Shown: one piece after another, positions 1 through 12,190 of the stretch
Position numbering within the stretch: position 1 is the stretch's first letter
Layout: every line of letters starts with the position of its first letter
From: Capsicum annuum
Lineage: Eukaryota > Streptophyta > Magnoliopsida > Solanales > Solanaceae
Direction of reading: 5' to 3'
Length of the DNA stretch: 64,000 nt
Assembly (NCBI RefSeq): GCF_002878395.1
Contig: NC_061112.1
Location: 43,769,096-43,833,095 of the forward strand
Program-made: the position numbers and the translations under genes
The notes under the pieces: model-generated
Databases searched by the model: none
Told to the model about the DNA's origin: nothing
Seen by the model: the letters and a program-made list of their open reading frames with translations, nothing else

Positions 1-492
1 GAAAATTGGAGAAGAAGGTCAAATAATTCCCTAATTTATGTCCCAATCTATGTTATGGATGATTTGGGTTGAGGGAAAATGACCCAATTACATCTCAATC
101 ATCTAAATATAAAACAAGATGCAACAAGCTTACCGCGACATAGTCTAATCACAGTCGGTCATTTCCCTCACCGCGATGCGGTGAACATGAGAACATAAAT
201 AGGGCCACGATGTGAGCTTATCGCGGTAACCCTCTAGTTTCGCAATGCAATTGTGTCCCAAACCATTTGCAAAAAATTCAAAACTCCTCTGAGACGTAAT
301 TCTTGAATCGCTGAACATGAATCAACTTAAAAACCAATGTCTCAAGGTTAGGAAGACCAAATTAAAAATCCAAAAAGTTTAGATGCGTTAAAAATAACTA
401 AGTCTCCAACACTTCGTGAAATTTTCAAGCCTTAACCCCCAAAGGATACAACTAAAATCTAAATTGAGCTAAGAACAGTATGGGATATTACA
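1..492 (-). repeat. Partial Ty3/Gypsy LTR remnant
   Basis: The stretch ends in gggatattaca at 482-492, the form of a minus-oriented LTR start (reverse complement tgtaatatccc). It shares layout with the LTR end at 10250-10759: a CG-bearing segment (gcgatgcgg, about 130-260) followed by an 'aaaataactaagtc' type stretch. The left end lies outside the window. On its right it abuts plus-strand pol sequence rather than its own polypurine tract, so the boundary at 492/493 is a rearranged or truncated junction. Confidence 0.5.
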
Positions 493-559
493 GATAACTT
501 TGAAGGGTACACTTCATTTGGGTCCTAAGAAGATCATATCTTATGACTAGTCTCATAGA

Positions 560-1490
560 TTGGTTGAGAGGGGATGTTTATCTTATTTGGCTCATATTCA
601 TAATACTAGTCCTGTTTTACCTTCTTTCTTAGATTTTCATCGCATTGCCCGTGAGTTCATGGATGTATTCCCCTATTAATTTGCCTGGTATGCCTCCAAA
701 TGATGATATTGATTTTGCAATTGATGTTGCACTGGAACCAAGACCATTTCTATTCCTTTTTTTAAGATGGCCCCCAACCAAGTTTGAGAGATTAAAGGAT
801 CAATTGCAAGAGTTTTTGGATAAGGTATTTATCCGACCTAGTTATCACCTTGGGTTGCACCAGTTTTTTTGTTAGGAAGAACAATGGGTTTATATGGATG
901 TGTGTTGATTATCAGTAGTTAAACAAGGTGACTATTAAGAATAAGTATTAGCTTTCTCGTATTGATGATTTAGCTGATTATCTTTAGGGTGCATCGATGT
1001 TTTCAAATATTGATTTAAAGTTTGGGTATCACCAGTTGAGGATTAAAGCTTTGGATATTCCAAAGATAACTTTTTGAAATTGATATGGTCATTATGACTT
1101 CTTGGTCATGTCCTTAGGGTTGACCCATGTCCCTGCTGCATTCATGGAGATGATAAACCAAATGTTTCGACCATATCTCGACTCTTTTTTTATTATATTT
1201 ATGGATAATATCTTGGTCTATTAAAAGAGTAAGGTTAATCACGAGGAGCACTTTTGGATGGTGTTGTAGATATTGAGGGATGATAAGATGTATGCTAAGT
1301 TCTCCAAGTGTGAGTTTTTGTTGGAGTATGCTTATTTCTTGGGTCATGTGGCGACTAAGTATTGTATTATGGTTGATCCAGTTAAGATTCTAGCAGTTTG
1401 TGATTGGGCTAGACGCATACCACCCACCTATATTAGCAATTTTATTGGCTTGGCGGGTTATTATTAGTGTTTTATTGAGGGTTTCTCATC
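560..1490 (+). pseudogene. pol: G1 reverse transcriptase (decayed)
   Basis: The linker reads GCLSYLAHIHNTS at about 578-616; a frame change near 670 leads into LPGMPPNDDIDFAIDV and the RT fingers. Palm motif FSNIDLKFGYHQL lies at about 1000-1040 with the first catalytic Asp kept (1012-1014). The second motif, normally F-I/V-D-D, reads FMDN at 1198-1209, so one of the paired metal-binding aspartates is Asn. The motif FSKCEF and the GLAGYY-type connection follow to 1467. In-frame stops occur at many sites. The pieces share one order with several frame shifts, so this is one broken domain and not separate genes. Confidence 0.85.
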
Positions 1491-1499
1491 TATTATCAA

Positions 1500-2130
1500 T
1501 CGTTTCACTAAGTTGACTCACTATAAGATTTCCTTTAAGTAGTATTATGCTTACGAGGCAAGCTTTCAAAATCTCAAGGATTTTTTTTACTTTAGCTCCT
1601 ATATTGATTTTTCCTAAGGAAGGTGAGGGGTTTAACATACTTTATGATACTTTGGGTGTTGGATTGGGTATTTTGTTAATGTAGGAGGGCAAGGTGATTT
1701 CTTATGCATCTCATTAGTGAAAGCCTCATGAAAGGAATTATCCTACCCATAATTTGTAGTAAAGCGTGGTTATGTTTGCTTTGAAGATGTGGAGGCACTA
1801 CTTGTATGGAGTTTATTGTGAGATCTTCATGGATCATGATATCCTTTAGTACTTTTTCACCCAAGGAGCTCATAATATGAGGTAAGTTGATAGATTGAGT
1901 TGCTTAATGATTATTACTTAACCATTCTATATCATTTGAGCATGGCTAATATAGCTGCAGATGCCTTGGGCCGAATGTAGACTAGCATGGGCAGCTTAGC
2001 ATATCTTAGAGGTTCATTCTTTAGCTAACCAAATGGTTAGGCTTGATATTTTGACATCTGGGTGTGTTCTGGCCTTCATGGAGGCTAGGTTTTCTTTGAT
2101 GGAGATGATTTAAGCCCATCAACTTGATGA
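1500..2130 (+). pseudogene. pol: G1 RNase H region (heavily decayed)
   Basis: Recognisable pieces are G-K-V-I-S-Y-A-S-H at about 1687-1713, KPHERNYPTHNL at about 1721-1757, and FALKMWRHYLYGVYCEIFMDH at about 1772-1840, matching the usual order of gypsy RNase H. Several TAG/TAA stops and a frameshift near 1585 interrupt it. In 'FMDHD' the normal T-D-H is altered to M-D-H but the Asp is kept. The end near 2000-2130 contains a remnant of the SLAHI-type linker leading to integrase. Confidence 0.7.
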
Positions 2131-2229
2131 TATGGGATTCAGTTTGATTTGAGATAAGGTGTTAAGTGGTAAGGCTAAGGAAGCCTTAATTGATCCAGAT
2201 GGAGTCTTGAGTATCAGGGGCTGAGTTTG

Positions 2230-3090
2230 TGTGCCAAGAATGGGTGATTAGATCAGATTGATTTTGGAGAAAGCTCATTAGTCTAGGTATTCTTTCCGCC
2301 TGGAAGTGACTATGATGTATCGTGACTTGAGGCCAAATTACTGGTAGGTTGGCATGAGGAAGGATGTAGCAGACTTTATAGCTCGTTGCCTTTGTTGTTA
2401 GTAGGTAAAGGTTAAACATTTAAGACCTGGTGAATTGGTTCAGAGATTACCCATTCTCGAGTAGAAATAGGAATGGATAAATATGGATTTTGTGAATGAA
2501 TTGCCTCTCACTTCCCATGGGTCTGATAGTGTTTGGGTTATTATGGATCGATTGACCAAGTCTGTGAATTTTCTTCTGGCACAGATATCCTTTAGGGCTA
2601 AGAGGTTAGCCTATATCGATATCCATAGATTATGCGACTTCATAGTGTGTCCATGTTTATCGATTTTGATCGGGGTTATGTATTCACTTCGCACTTTTGG
2701 TAGACTTTTCAACTTGAGTTGGGTACATAGGTAGGAATTTCCACAACATTTTACCCCAAATAGATAGTCAGACCGAGCGGACTACCCAGGTTTTAGATGA
2801 TATGATCTGTATGTATGTGATGAATTTTGTTGGCCAATGTGAGCCGTATTTGTCTTTAGTAGAGTTTTCTTATGATAATAACTATGATTTCATTATTGAT
2901 ATGGCACTTTTTGTTGTTTTGTATGATAGGCTTTCTTGATCTCGAGTAGGTTGGTTTCACATTTCAGAGGTTCAACCTCGATGTACAGTCTTTCTTTGTG
3001 AGTCTTTGGATAGAGTTCGAATTATTCAAGATAGACTTAGAGCTATGCAGATCGTAGGATTTAGGCCTTAAGATTTAGTGTTGGTCATCG
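2230..3090 (+). pseudogene. pol: G1 integrase (zinc finger and DDE core, decayed)
   Basis: The HHCC finger region lies at about 2260-2430. The first His (KAH) and the cysteines (ARCLCC) are kept, but the second His is Arg. The expected Gln-Gln after the cysteines is TAG TAG (2399-2404). The core starts with NMDFVNELPLTSHGSDSVWV at about 2480; its Asp is intact. A frameshift before 2665 moves the second motif to another frame, where it reads DFDRGYVFTSHFW (about 2666-2704) with its Asp kept. The glutamate region (about 2755-2790) is in yet another frame. It cannot encode an active enzyme. Confidence 0.8.
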
Positions 3091-3530
3091 TGTTTTCCTT
3101 TGAGTTTCACCCATGAAGGGTGTGATGTAGTTTTGGGAAGAGGGTCAAGCTTAGCCCCGGGTATATTGGTCCATTTGAGATTCTTTGGCCTATTGGTAAG
3201 ATGGCTTACAAGTTAGCTTTGCCTCAATATTTATCATTTGTTCATCCAGTTTTTTATGTTTCCATACATTCCCCTTACATTTCAATTACTCTCAAGTCAT
3301 TCGTTGGGATTTTATTTAGTTAGATGAGCAATTATCTTTTATTGAGGAGCCGATCTATATTTTGGCTAGGGATGTTAGACGGTTGTGTTCTAGAGTTGTC
3401 CCTATTGTTAAGGTTCAGTGGCGACGTCAAACTATAGATTAGGATACTTCGGAGGTTGAGTCTTATATGCATAGTTCTTATCCAAGCTCTTCGTTGATTC
3501 AGGTATGTCTTTTTCTTTGTTCGAGGACGA
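3091..3530 (+). pseudogene. pol: G1 integrase C-terminal and chromodomain-like tail
   Basis: After a frame change the sequence matches the gypsy tail (KRVKLSPGYIGPFEI-like at about 3140-3185, then VHPVF-like at about 3240). The end reads EPIYILARDVRRLCSRVVP and then VKVQWRR at about 3345-3430, the chromodomain-like helix that ends chromovirus pol. The acidic 'FEDEQDF'-type 3' end at about 3518-3540 directly precedes the LTR. Stops lie at about 3121-3125, 3160 and 3440. Confidence 0.65.
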
Positions 3531-3550
3531 ACAAGATTTTTAGTGGTGAA

Positions 3551-6326
3551 TGACGTAATGACCTAAAAATTTGATAAAAGATGTGTAGTTTGTGATTTTG
3601 TATGATTTGACTGTTTTACCCCTCCCCGTAGTTTCATTGTGGCATTTTTGGGGTGTGGAGTAGATTAGCATGGTTTCCAATGTATTTTGGTACCATTTAT
3701 GCGATATTGTGATTTTTGGTGGCCTTTGAGAGCCTTATTTTGGTCTTCTATGGTTATCCTTTGTTCCATGCAATAGATGGATGAACGGACTATGCCAGCA
3801 AATTCGAAACATTGATTTTTGGGTGGTAACTGATTAGTGTTGTTTTATGGCTTTCAAATATTATTTTAACCCTTGATTTGAAAAATTGTAATTTTGGGGT
3901 TTGGGAATTGACTTTGTGAAAATGATATTTTTTTAAAATTCTGATATCCCTATTGAGTCCGTAGCATAGAATTTAGTGTGGTTACATAGTTTATTTGTGT
4001 ATATCAAAATCCGAATGAATCTCGGGCGCCCCATCAAAGATCGTTTTGGACTTAGAAAATTTGGTGCACTAGTTTGTTGGTGCAACCTAGATCCCAAAGG
4101 GTAAAACTCATTTGGGGCATGGATTTTATGCCTTATACACCTAGTAACTTGGTATGAGTGTAAATAGCCCCCTTTTATCTAATTTTTTCTCATTTTTCAT
4201 TTGCCTCTTGAGAGCTACACCCTAAAATAGTGCAAGAGATTAAAAGTGAAGCTTGTGGATGCTTTGGAAGCTAGATTAACGTCTATTTCATGATTCTCTT
4301 ATAGATTTAATGTGAGAATTCACCATTTTATTTATCAAATTTCTTGATTAATTGTTTAAAAATTCCTAAACCTTTGTATTTGATTTAGCCCCAAATTCTA
4401 AATCATTTTGCTTGATTAATATTCTTAATCTTTCAATTACTAGTTTTTTCCAAATTTCAGTTTCAAAATAACTTCGATTCTTGATTTTAAAATTGATTTC
4501 AAAGATTTTATCTGATAAACCTCAAAAATAGTTTTTCATTGATTTAAATGTTGTTTTGACTCAATTGGACTTGGATTTTTAGTTGTAGATTCCTAAAAGT
4601 ACGGGGAACACATTTTTGAAGTAAAGTTATGATTTTACTCTTTTTTTGAAAACCAATTTCAGTGGTTTGTTTTGACCCCAAAACATAAGTAGGCAATATG
4701 GGTATAGTTTCCTTTGTTTGGATGCATTGATTCTATATTTCTTTATTTTAGTTGATTTTAGGACCATTCGTGAAAAGTAGGGCTATGTGGTTGAACTGTT
4801 GCGGACCAGTTTTCGCCTTCCAGATAGGTTATGGATTAACTCTTCATACTGTGCGGGGTAGTTAAGTTGTATACAAAATGCATATTAAGATGATGGAAAT
4901 TATTCATGAAATTGGCTATCTTAATGTGTTTAGCTTGTGTGGGGGCCAATATATGATGTAATTATTGGTTTTGAGATATTATGTGATATATGTGACTGTG
5001 TGGGGTCCAATGTGATGTTGATAGCCTTAAACATATGTGAATAATTGTATAGTCTTATTGTAATGTCTATTTTTGTATCATTGATGTATTATGTTATATT
5101 CATACTTTATTGGCATATGAATCATGTGGAATTTCATAGATAGTGGAAGTAATGCGTGGATATTGGCTCACATGGTTGTGGAATTTATCATTGTGGTTGG
5201 TTGTGGTAATACATCATGTGATTGATTTTGTAAATATTCATTTTGATTTGTTGTGAGCATGACATCCTTATAATACTCATTCATGAAACATTAGAATCAT
5301 CGTGGAAACATCTGAGAAACATTAGCGACACCTTTTTATGACAGAAAATGTAAAGTCTTATGAAACTCTTATAAAGGGATGTGTCGAGTATGAGATATAG
5401 ATATGGATATGGATATAATATGCATTGTATATGTGTTGATGAATCCCCCATTGGTCCTATGTCGAGAGGCTTGCCTCCGTGGGAGTATGCAGAGGTTGTG
5501 CGACAACCTCGTACAGTATCATCATTATAATTTTATGCATTACACTTACTTTATTTATTTTATGTTGTGATTAAATTGCCATATTGATTTTTTATATATC
5601 TATTTGTTCTATATTTATTTATTTGTACTTAGTAATCTTGTATATTCATGTTCTCCCTTGTTTCTACTGGCATGTGATATGATGTATACATGTATTCTAC
5701 TTAGTTATTGTTGCAATATATGTGATATATTAGAACTGTTACTGTAAGGGGTATGGGCTACTGTTGTGGGATATTTTCTAATTGCAGGTGACGTGCCCTT
5801 TCTGTGTATTTTTTATATTTCATTTTTTACTTTTCCCAATCAGCCTGTGATACTTACTGAGTATAAGTAGCTAGTACTCACGTCTACTATGTCCTTTTGG
5901 TGCAAGCCCTAGTTCGAGTGCGCCCCTATCTTTGTTGATTTGAGCGATCTTTGGAGCTATTCAAGGTTGTGGTTGACTTTCAGGCAACCGAATGTTTTAT
6001 GCTATCTTTTTCAATCATTAGACTATGTCTTTACTAGTCTTCAGTGCTAGAGTTGTATCTATTGGATTTTTTATGTATTTCATTTGGATTTGAGTTGTAC
6101 TAGATACGTTCTTATACTGTTTACATCAGGTGTTGAGAATTATGGTTGTGTTTCTGATTTTGTACTCTTCCATATTTATTTTAATTATAAGGTTCGTCTT
6201 CTTCTTAGATGCCTGACCTTAGGGGTATTTCTGTCTTTTTCCCTTTGAGTATCAGTTTGGGTGTTTACTAATTAAGGTTTGCCGTGATGAGTGCCATCAT
6301 GACCCTTGGATACTTGGCTCGTGACA
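3551..6326 (+). repeat. G1 3' LTR
   Basis: The LTR starts tgacgtaatgacc immediately after the pol end and finishes with ggctcgtgaca, giving TG...CA ends and about 2.8 kb, a normal size for this clade. It holds no coding sequence. A segment at about 5840-5900 (tacttactgag, tagctagtactcacg) resembles the 'actcagtac...tatgtgctac' block found in the other plus-oriented LTRs (31057-31130, 44117-44190), so it is probably an R/U5-type conserved block. No partner 5' LTR is in the window. Confidence 0.7.
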
Positions 6327-7475
6327 ATTGTGCCCAGTCCTAACAACTTATGCTATGTTATGTTAATTCCACAATAACCCTTTATTTATTATCATGGCAT
6401 TTACAATGAAGTATTTCATGCCTATTATACGATATCTAACCTCACAAGTCTTACCCTGAGTAGTACAATAGATATGATTCATAATTGAGTAGTATCACTC
6501 CTATTCCTAATTCTTATACTCTAGTCCCTCAATGACCCTCCTTATGTTAAGATAGTGATTTTGGAAGCATAGTAGTATTTTTGTTAAGAAATTAGATGTT
6601 CTTTATTGTAAAAATTTTCTTGAGACTACTCGGGCTAAGGTTAGATGAGGTGAGAAAAGTGAGTAAACTTTCCTTATGTGAAATAGTTAGGTAGGGGATA
6701 TGTGGTGAAAAGCTTTGTGAAAGTGATTGAAGTTGCTCGTTTCTGGTAGGGAGATCCATAAAGTTGGTGTAGTAAAGATAAGCTTGAATGTTGTGATAGA
6801 TATATACACAAACTATTTTGTTATGCGGCTAGTACTCCTTGATTAAGACCCGAGGTTGTTTGACTAAAGTTATAAGATGGAGTAGTATTCTTGGAGGGAT
6901 GTAAAGTATAGGATCCTATAGCTTAAGGTAGCACTTTTTAACTATGGTTTAGGATACAACATGGAAGTAATATGCAGTTAGACGTAACTAGGCTTCAATA
7001 TAAAAGTAATATATAGCTAGATACAGGCTCTTGTAGTATCTCTTTCATAGGGGAATTGAAAGTTGGAAATGATAAGTGTGTAATTAGTAGTAAAATTCAT
7101 ATTTTGGAAGTGTCACTAAATTTAAGGGATATTGGCCTATCATTTAAGGTGGAGAATACTTCTATTCCTATGTCTAACAAAACCTTATTTCATGTCAAAT
7201 GTCAATATAAATCAGGACCTATCATCACCAAAAAAATTCATGCCTCACGTTGTTATGATCATGTTTCATAGAACTTATGCTCAACAAAATCTCTATGTCA
7301 AGTCACATTATCTCATGATTTTTGCTTACACAATTACCTTGGTATTGTCATGAAGCCCTTTTTATGCATATCTATGTTCTATTAAGGGAGAATTCTTAAT
7401 GTGATGTTACATCCTTTATTCCATACTTCTAGATCTTCAATAAGTTTCTATCCATCATTCCAGGATGAATAATTT
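6327..7475 (+). other. Non-coding internal 3' region of G2
   Basis: There is no domain-bearing ORF here. Short open frames at 7056-7353 overlap each other and match no family I recognise. Because the stretch ends in an 'aggatgaataatttcaaagg' block followed by a polypurine tract and an LTR start, I infer it is the decayed 3' internal part of gypsy element G2. The first few hundred bases, next to the G1 LTR end, could instead be other DNA. Confidence 0.4.
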
Positions 7476-7489
7476 CAAAGGGGAGATAA
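7476..7489 (+). other. G2 polypurine tract
   Basis: The purine run aaaggggagataa sits directly before the LTR start tgtaacatccc. In this clade the same layout (aggatgaatgtt, a purine run, then tgtaat...) occurs at 36553, 42096 and, on the minus strand, at 24525 and 10760. The tract would prime plus-strand DNA synthesis. Confidence 0.65.
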
Positions 7490-8537
7490 TGTAACATCCC
7501 AAATTTTTGAGCTAGAATTTGAACTGTCCTTCGTACATGTATAGACTCTAATAGGGATTTTATGGTATTTATTTTGTCTTTAGAATAAGGTATGACATAA
7601 AATGATAAAAGATTAAATGATTCTTGAAAGCCCTTCGAGGCTATTGTTATGAATATAAATATGGAATTCAGAGTCTAAAATAGTATGTGAAAATGGCGTG
7701 GCATAGTATGAATGGCTTGCAAGTCTTGGTATAACAACAGTTTATAGGAATGCCTTAATGATATACTCCATGGATGAATGATTATGAAAATGTTTTAATT
7801 GAACTTTAAAGAAAATTGTATAGTTCATAGAGAAGGCATACATCCTTGTAACCAATGTCCGAAACCTATATTTTGCTGATATAGGGATGTTGAACCGTAC
7901 TTGAACGACAGATTGTGTCCTTAACATTAGTATAAAATGGTGGCTTTAGATTATTGGTTACTTTATCCTTAACTTAGTACTTTTGGCAAAGATGGACTGA
8001 TACCTACCGGTCCCATATATCCCATTGGTGATAGGATGTCGGTGAAAAGTTGCATAGTTCAAAACTAAATTTTAAATGGTCATGTCTTTATGTCCTACAT
8101 CCCTTAACCCCTACCTTGTTACTTGGAATGATGAACATGTGTTTTATGCCTGGTATTATAAAAGAATGCTTTATCCCCTTTCCCTAGGTTCCATGTCAGT
8201 ACTCATGGTATTGATCGTCCCCAGATGGTACATCATTTCATAATGTAGGTTCAGAAGCATTTTTGTCTCATTTAGTGCAGCACTAGGACCTTCATATTCT
8301 TTCTTGGGACAACTAGGGATAAGCGGTGAACCCTTCTTTGTTGGGAAGATATTTGGACATTTAACTTATATTTCTAGTATTTCATTTGCTTTACGACATA
8401 GTCGGGTCCATGTCCCGACCTAGGAGATTCATCTTAATGGTAGAGGATTTGTAGACTGGATTGGGAATTGTTTCATATTATGTTTTCAAGACTTAGATAT
8501 TTCATTATTTTAAATTTTGAATCTTATATCGAATGGG

Positions 8538-8542
8538 AGTAC
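8538..8542 (+). repeat. Left target-site duplication of G3
   Basis: The 5 bases agtac directly precede the G3 terminus. They match tgtac at 15287-15291 in 4 of 5 positions, the size gypsy integrase makes. Confidence 0.7.
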
Positions 8543-10759
8543 TGTCATGACCCGAACCGGGGCCCTGGCCATGACAAGCATCCCGAACCATGAAGGTCCG
8601 ATGACCCTTCTAACTTGTAATCACATACACCATTCATATACGAAAAGGAAGTTCGGGAAATACAAAACAAAACAGAATAATGGTCATAACTCAGAAATCT
8701 GTTCAGCAATACAAACATAGTTTTTTTTTCCAACATAAAAGCAACATTTTTTTCTGTTTGCGAAATCTCTACTACATAACACATCAAAACTTGTCTGAAC
8801 CAGAGACAAGGCCCCAATAGACCAAAACCATAATAAATGATAAATTATTGAAAGAGAATAAGCCTACTAAAATATAGAAGGCTTACCAATAGCACTCTTT
8901 ACTCCTGCCTGAAGAAATCTATTGCTTATCAGGACCCTTAGATTGAGCCTCAGAACCTGGAAGATAGGGGGTCAATACTGATGTACTAGTACGCAGAGAA
9001 ATCCAAAATAATGTGTTTATATAAAATAGGTGAGACCAATTCAAAAATCATCATGCATGATATAGTTCAAAGCACTAGGACACTTATTTAAAAATCATAA
9101 AATGTTCATGTTAGTATAATTAAATTCTTTGTATTATTTCTGAGTTAGGTGGCACTCCCCTATGAGTCTGATATTCCATGGGCTATATGGAATCCTCCAT
9201 AGACTCGGAGGGAAATCCCCCAACCCAAGTTTTCCACAAGGGTTGGAGTGTCTGAGTCTGATACGCCACAGGGCACTAGGCCAGTATAGAATAATACACC
9301 CATATCAGCAAAACACAGTTTTGGGTAATGAGTTGTATGAACTCGTCCATTCTTCGGGAAAACACCTAACATCTCTTTATTTCCCATTTTAGCCTTTTCT
9401 GAACATGTATTATTCTAAGTTAAAAATCATGAGTATCTGATAGAAATCTGATTTCTATACTAGTCTGTGTCTGTTATGGCATTGTCTGATTTGGTATTGT
9501 CATATCAAGACTTGTAAGTCGAATAATTATGTCATAAAGTGCCATGTCTAATTATTTCATTCTAAACAACGTTCATGCCACTTGAACATGCATATAGTAT
9601 AAGAAAATTCACATCTCAAATGATAAGTCAAAATCATGCAAAGGCTTTCCATTCATTCAACAATTAAAATAAGTGGCGGCCAATTTCTCAAAAACATTCC
9701 TGAAGTTTCTTCATTTATCAATCGCAACATTTTAAATCATAATAAATTTCCACTCCCCCATTTGTAATCATCAATAAATTCACATAAGATAATTAGCATC
9801 TTGATTCCTTCTTTGAAACCATAAAATGTAAGGATTCATAACTTGTAAATCAAGTAACAAAGTAATAGGAGAGGAGGAGATCCAATATTTCATTCTCTCA
9901 ATTCACAATTCAAAGTTTCAATGGATACATACTTATATACTAATCAAATAACTTTCAAGGGAAGGCCTAAAGACCAAAACAATATTCTCAAGGATTCTAA
10001 AACAAGATGATAATTGTAAATCCAAAACCCTTTCCGTAAAATCATGATTTCTAAACCTTTTGCATAATTCAAGGAATTTTTTATGCCCATGTAGGTTTTT
10101 TAGAAAAAAACCCACGTACCTTATATTGTTTAGGAGGAAGAGTAGATTCCGAATTTTACCTTAGCTATTGAAACTATTGGCTTGCAAGGATGAGCTCTTG
10201 ATCTTAATAGAGGAGGCTAGGGTTTTAAATTGATGTTAAAAGAGTTATTTTTCATGAAAACCAACCAAAAGTTCTGATATGATGCTTTAATCTCGTGTTT
10301 AGGGTGTATTCCAGTAAAGGAAAATGACCCAATTGTCCTTAAAAGTGCAGATTTTAAAAGCTGAAACAACTGAGCATCAATGCGATTGGCGATGCATCGT
10401 GCCCTAATTGCGCCAAATGTCAGTACTTTTTCCAGGCAGTTCCTGTATAAAATTGACCAATGCAATGGGCAATGCGGTATGCCAAGATCGTGTTGGTCCA
10501 CTATTTTGGGACACCCAACAAGGTCTAAATGCGGACCAAAAAATCCAAAACTTGTCTGGGAATACCTATTGACCTGCCGGATCATGAACTAGCTAATATA
10601 TCAACTGTTGAGGGTCAGGAAGGTCGAGAATAAGATCATCAACGATTAAGAGCTCAAAATGACTAAGTCCCTTTTTACACTTAGAGTATTTTCAAGATTC
10701 TAGCTTCTCAAACATGGCTCTAGGTGAAATAAAGTAGAACAAAATTACGGGGCATAACA
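8543..10759 (-). repeat. G3 3' LTR
   Basis: In the plus direction it starts tgtcatgacccg and ends acggggcataaca; on its own strand it runs tgttatgccccg to gggtcatgaca (2,217 bp). It aligns along its length with 13495-15286, including shared blocks around 9060-9160 / 13580-13660, 9690-9720 / 14200-14240 and 10590-10700 / 15110-15230. It holds no genes; the small open frames in it are shadows. Confidence 0.85.
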
Positions 10760-10776
10760 TTATCCCCCGTTGGGAT
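10760..10776 (-). other. G3 polypurine tract
   Basis: The minus-strand sequence tcccaacgggggataa lies directly before the LTR start. It is preceded by the family's 'cattcgaggatgaatga' block (10777-10795 on plus). Confidence 0.65.
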
Positions 10777-10869
10777 CATTCATCCTCGAATGATAACTTA
10801 GAACACAGGTAAACATGAATTCAACATACTAAGGAAAATAAAGAAGGAGGGATATGGAGAGAAATTAAA

Positions 10870-11333
10870 TAGTACCTTCTATGATGTCACCAATTGACTC
10901 AAAGAGGTTTGGATACCTAGCTCGCATGTCATTTTCTAATTCCCAAGTAGCTTCCTCAACTTTATGATTCTTCCACAGTATCTTTACCAAGACTATTTCC
11001 TTATTCCTCAACTTTTTAACTTGCTAATCAAAGATTTCAATCGGCTCTTCTTAGTAAGATAAAGAGTCTGTCACCTTGATCTCCTATACAGGCAACACTA
11101 GGAAAATGGTCTCCAATATATTTCTTCAACATGGATATGTGAAATACCGGGTGAACAAAACCCAGATTTCTAATCAACTCTAGCTCATACGCAACCTCAC
11201 CTATTCTTCTTAAAATATGGTATGGCCCTATATAGTAAGGATTAAACTTCCTTTTCTTCTCGAAATGCATAACTCCCTCCATAGCAGAGACTTTGAGGGA
11301 CACCCAATCACTAACCTCAAATTCTAGCTCCAT
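10870..11333 (-). pseudogene. pol: G3 integrase C-terminus and chromodomain-like tail
   Basis: An open frame from 11333 to 11037 reads LEFEVSDWVSLKVSAMEGV, then YYIGPYHILRRIGEVAYELE and VHPVFHISMLKKYIGD, the typical gypsy integrase C-terminal barrel. After a shift near 11040 the tail continues as KKLRNKEIVLVKILWKNHKV and EEATWELENDMRARYPNLF, down to about 10900. That final helix-forming segment is the chromodomain-like module of chromoviruses, thought to guide insertion to heterochromatin. One stop and one frameshift split it. Confidence 0.8.
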
Positions 11334-11387
11334 TCTTCTAACATCAACATCGGAACTTTGTCGACTCTGGGCAGTTTTAAGTCGTTC

Positions 11388-11957
11388 TCAAATGATTTTC
11401 ACTTTCTGCATCTTCTGATGAACAAGATTAGGCCCAAATAACTGGATTTCACCTACTTCATACCACCTTATTGGCAACATATATCTTTTCCCATACAATG
11501 CCTCAAAAGGAGCCATCTTAATACTTGCATGGTAGCTATTATTATACGAAAACTCTAAAAATGGCAAGTGATCTACCCAACTACCTTTGAAGTTAATTAC
11601 ACAGGCCCTAAGCATATCCTTAAGGGTCTGAATAGTACATTCAGCTTGCCTATTGGTATTAGGGTGGAAAATAGTACTCAGCTTCACTTGGGTACCTAAA
11701 CCTCTCTGAAAGGATTTCCAAAATAGCGAAGATAATTGCTTACCCCGGTCAGATATGATGAATATAGGTGCCCCATGCAAACGAACTAATTCTACAATGA
11801 ACATCTTAGCATAATCATCTCCCGAATAGTTAGTCCTAACAGGAAGAAAGTGAGCTGACTTGGTCAGCCAATCCAAAATTACCCAAATAACATCATACCA
11901 ATTTTGGGACCTCGGAAGTCCCATATTGAAATCTATATTATCATCTCCCACTTCCAT
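11388..11957 (-). pseudogene. pol: G3 integrase catalytic core (189-codon open frame)
   Basis: This is one of the longest uninterrupted coding remnants in the window. It begins in the DNIDFNMGLPRSQNWYDVIW segment; the first catalytic Asp (IDF) is kept. The second is kept in IISDRGKQLSSLFW, and the Glu is kept in RQAECTIQTLKDML. The usual HPQTDGQAER block has become HPNTNRQAEC, so neighbours of the Glu have changed. It continues to PFEALYGKRY and LVHQKMQKVKII, the normal end of the core. The initiating Met is internal to the polyprotein, so this is not a separate gene. Confidence 0.85.
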
Positions 11958-11984
11958 AAAGGTAAAGCTATCTCTTGAAAAATA

Positions 11985-12190
11985 CCACCCGGCCTCAAAT
12001 GTTCCACTTTAACTTACTGACAATTCAAACACTTGGAAACAAAGTCAGCCACATCACGTTTAATATTATTCAACCAATATATAGCTTTTAGGTCATGATA
12101 CATTTTTGTAGAGCCTGGGTGAACAACATACCTTGGAGTATGTTCTTTGTCAAGGATTCATTTCTGCAAACCATTTACATCTGGCACATA
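11985..12190 (-). pseudogene. pol: G3 integrase zinc-finger region
   Basis: The minus-strand translation gives VVHPGSTKMYHDLKAIYWL, then RDVADFVSKCLNCQ-stop-VKVEHLRPGG. The second His and both Cys of the HHCC finger are kept; a TAA replaces the second Gln after the CxxC. It lies in the expected place between RNase H and the DDE core. Confidence 0.7.

Larger units (their letters stand above)
493..6326 (+). mobile_element. G1: 5'-truncated Ty3/Gypsy chromovirus with 3' LTR
   Basis: This is a decayed plus-strand gypsy element. It enters in the PR-RT linker, runs through RT, RNase H, integrase and a chromodomain-like tail in correct family order, and ends in a 2.8-kb 3' LTR. Gag, protease and 5' LTR are absent; the left edge abuts the LTR remnant at 1-492. 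Dozens of stops and several frameshifts make it inactive. Downstream sequence (6327 onward) is not part of this element. Confidence 0.8.

Noticed and set aside
7056..7353. Two overlapping small frames as a host gene
   Set aside because: No recognisable protein family or gene structure; the context is retrotransposon 3' region.
10217..10592. 122-codon minus frame and a 70-codon plus frame
   Set aside because: Both lie inside the G3 LTR and are not conserved in the partner LTR, where the frames are broken.
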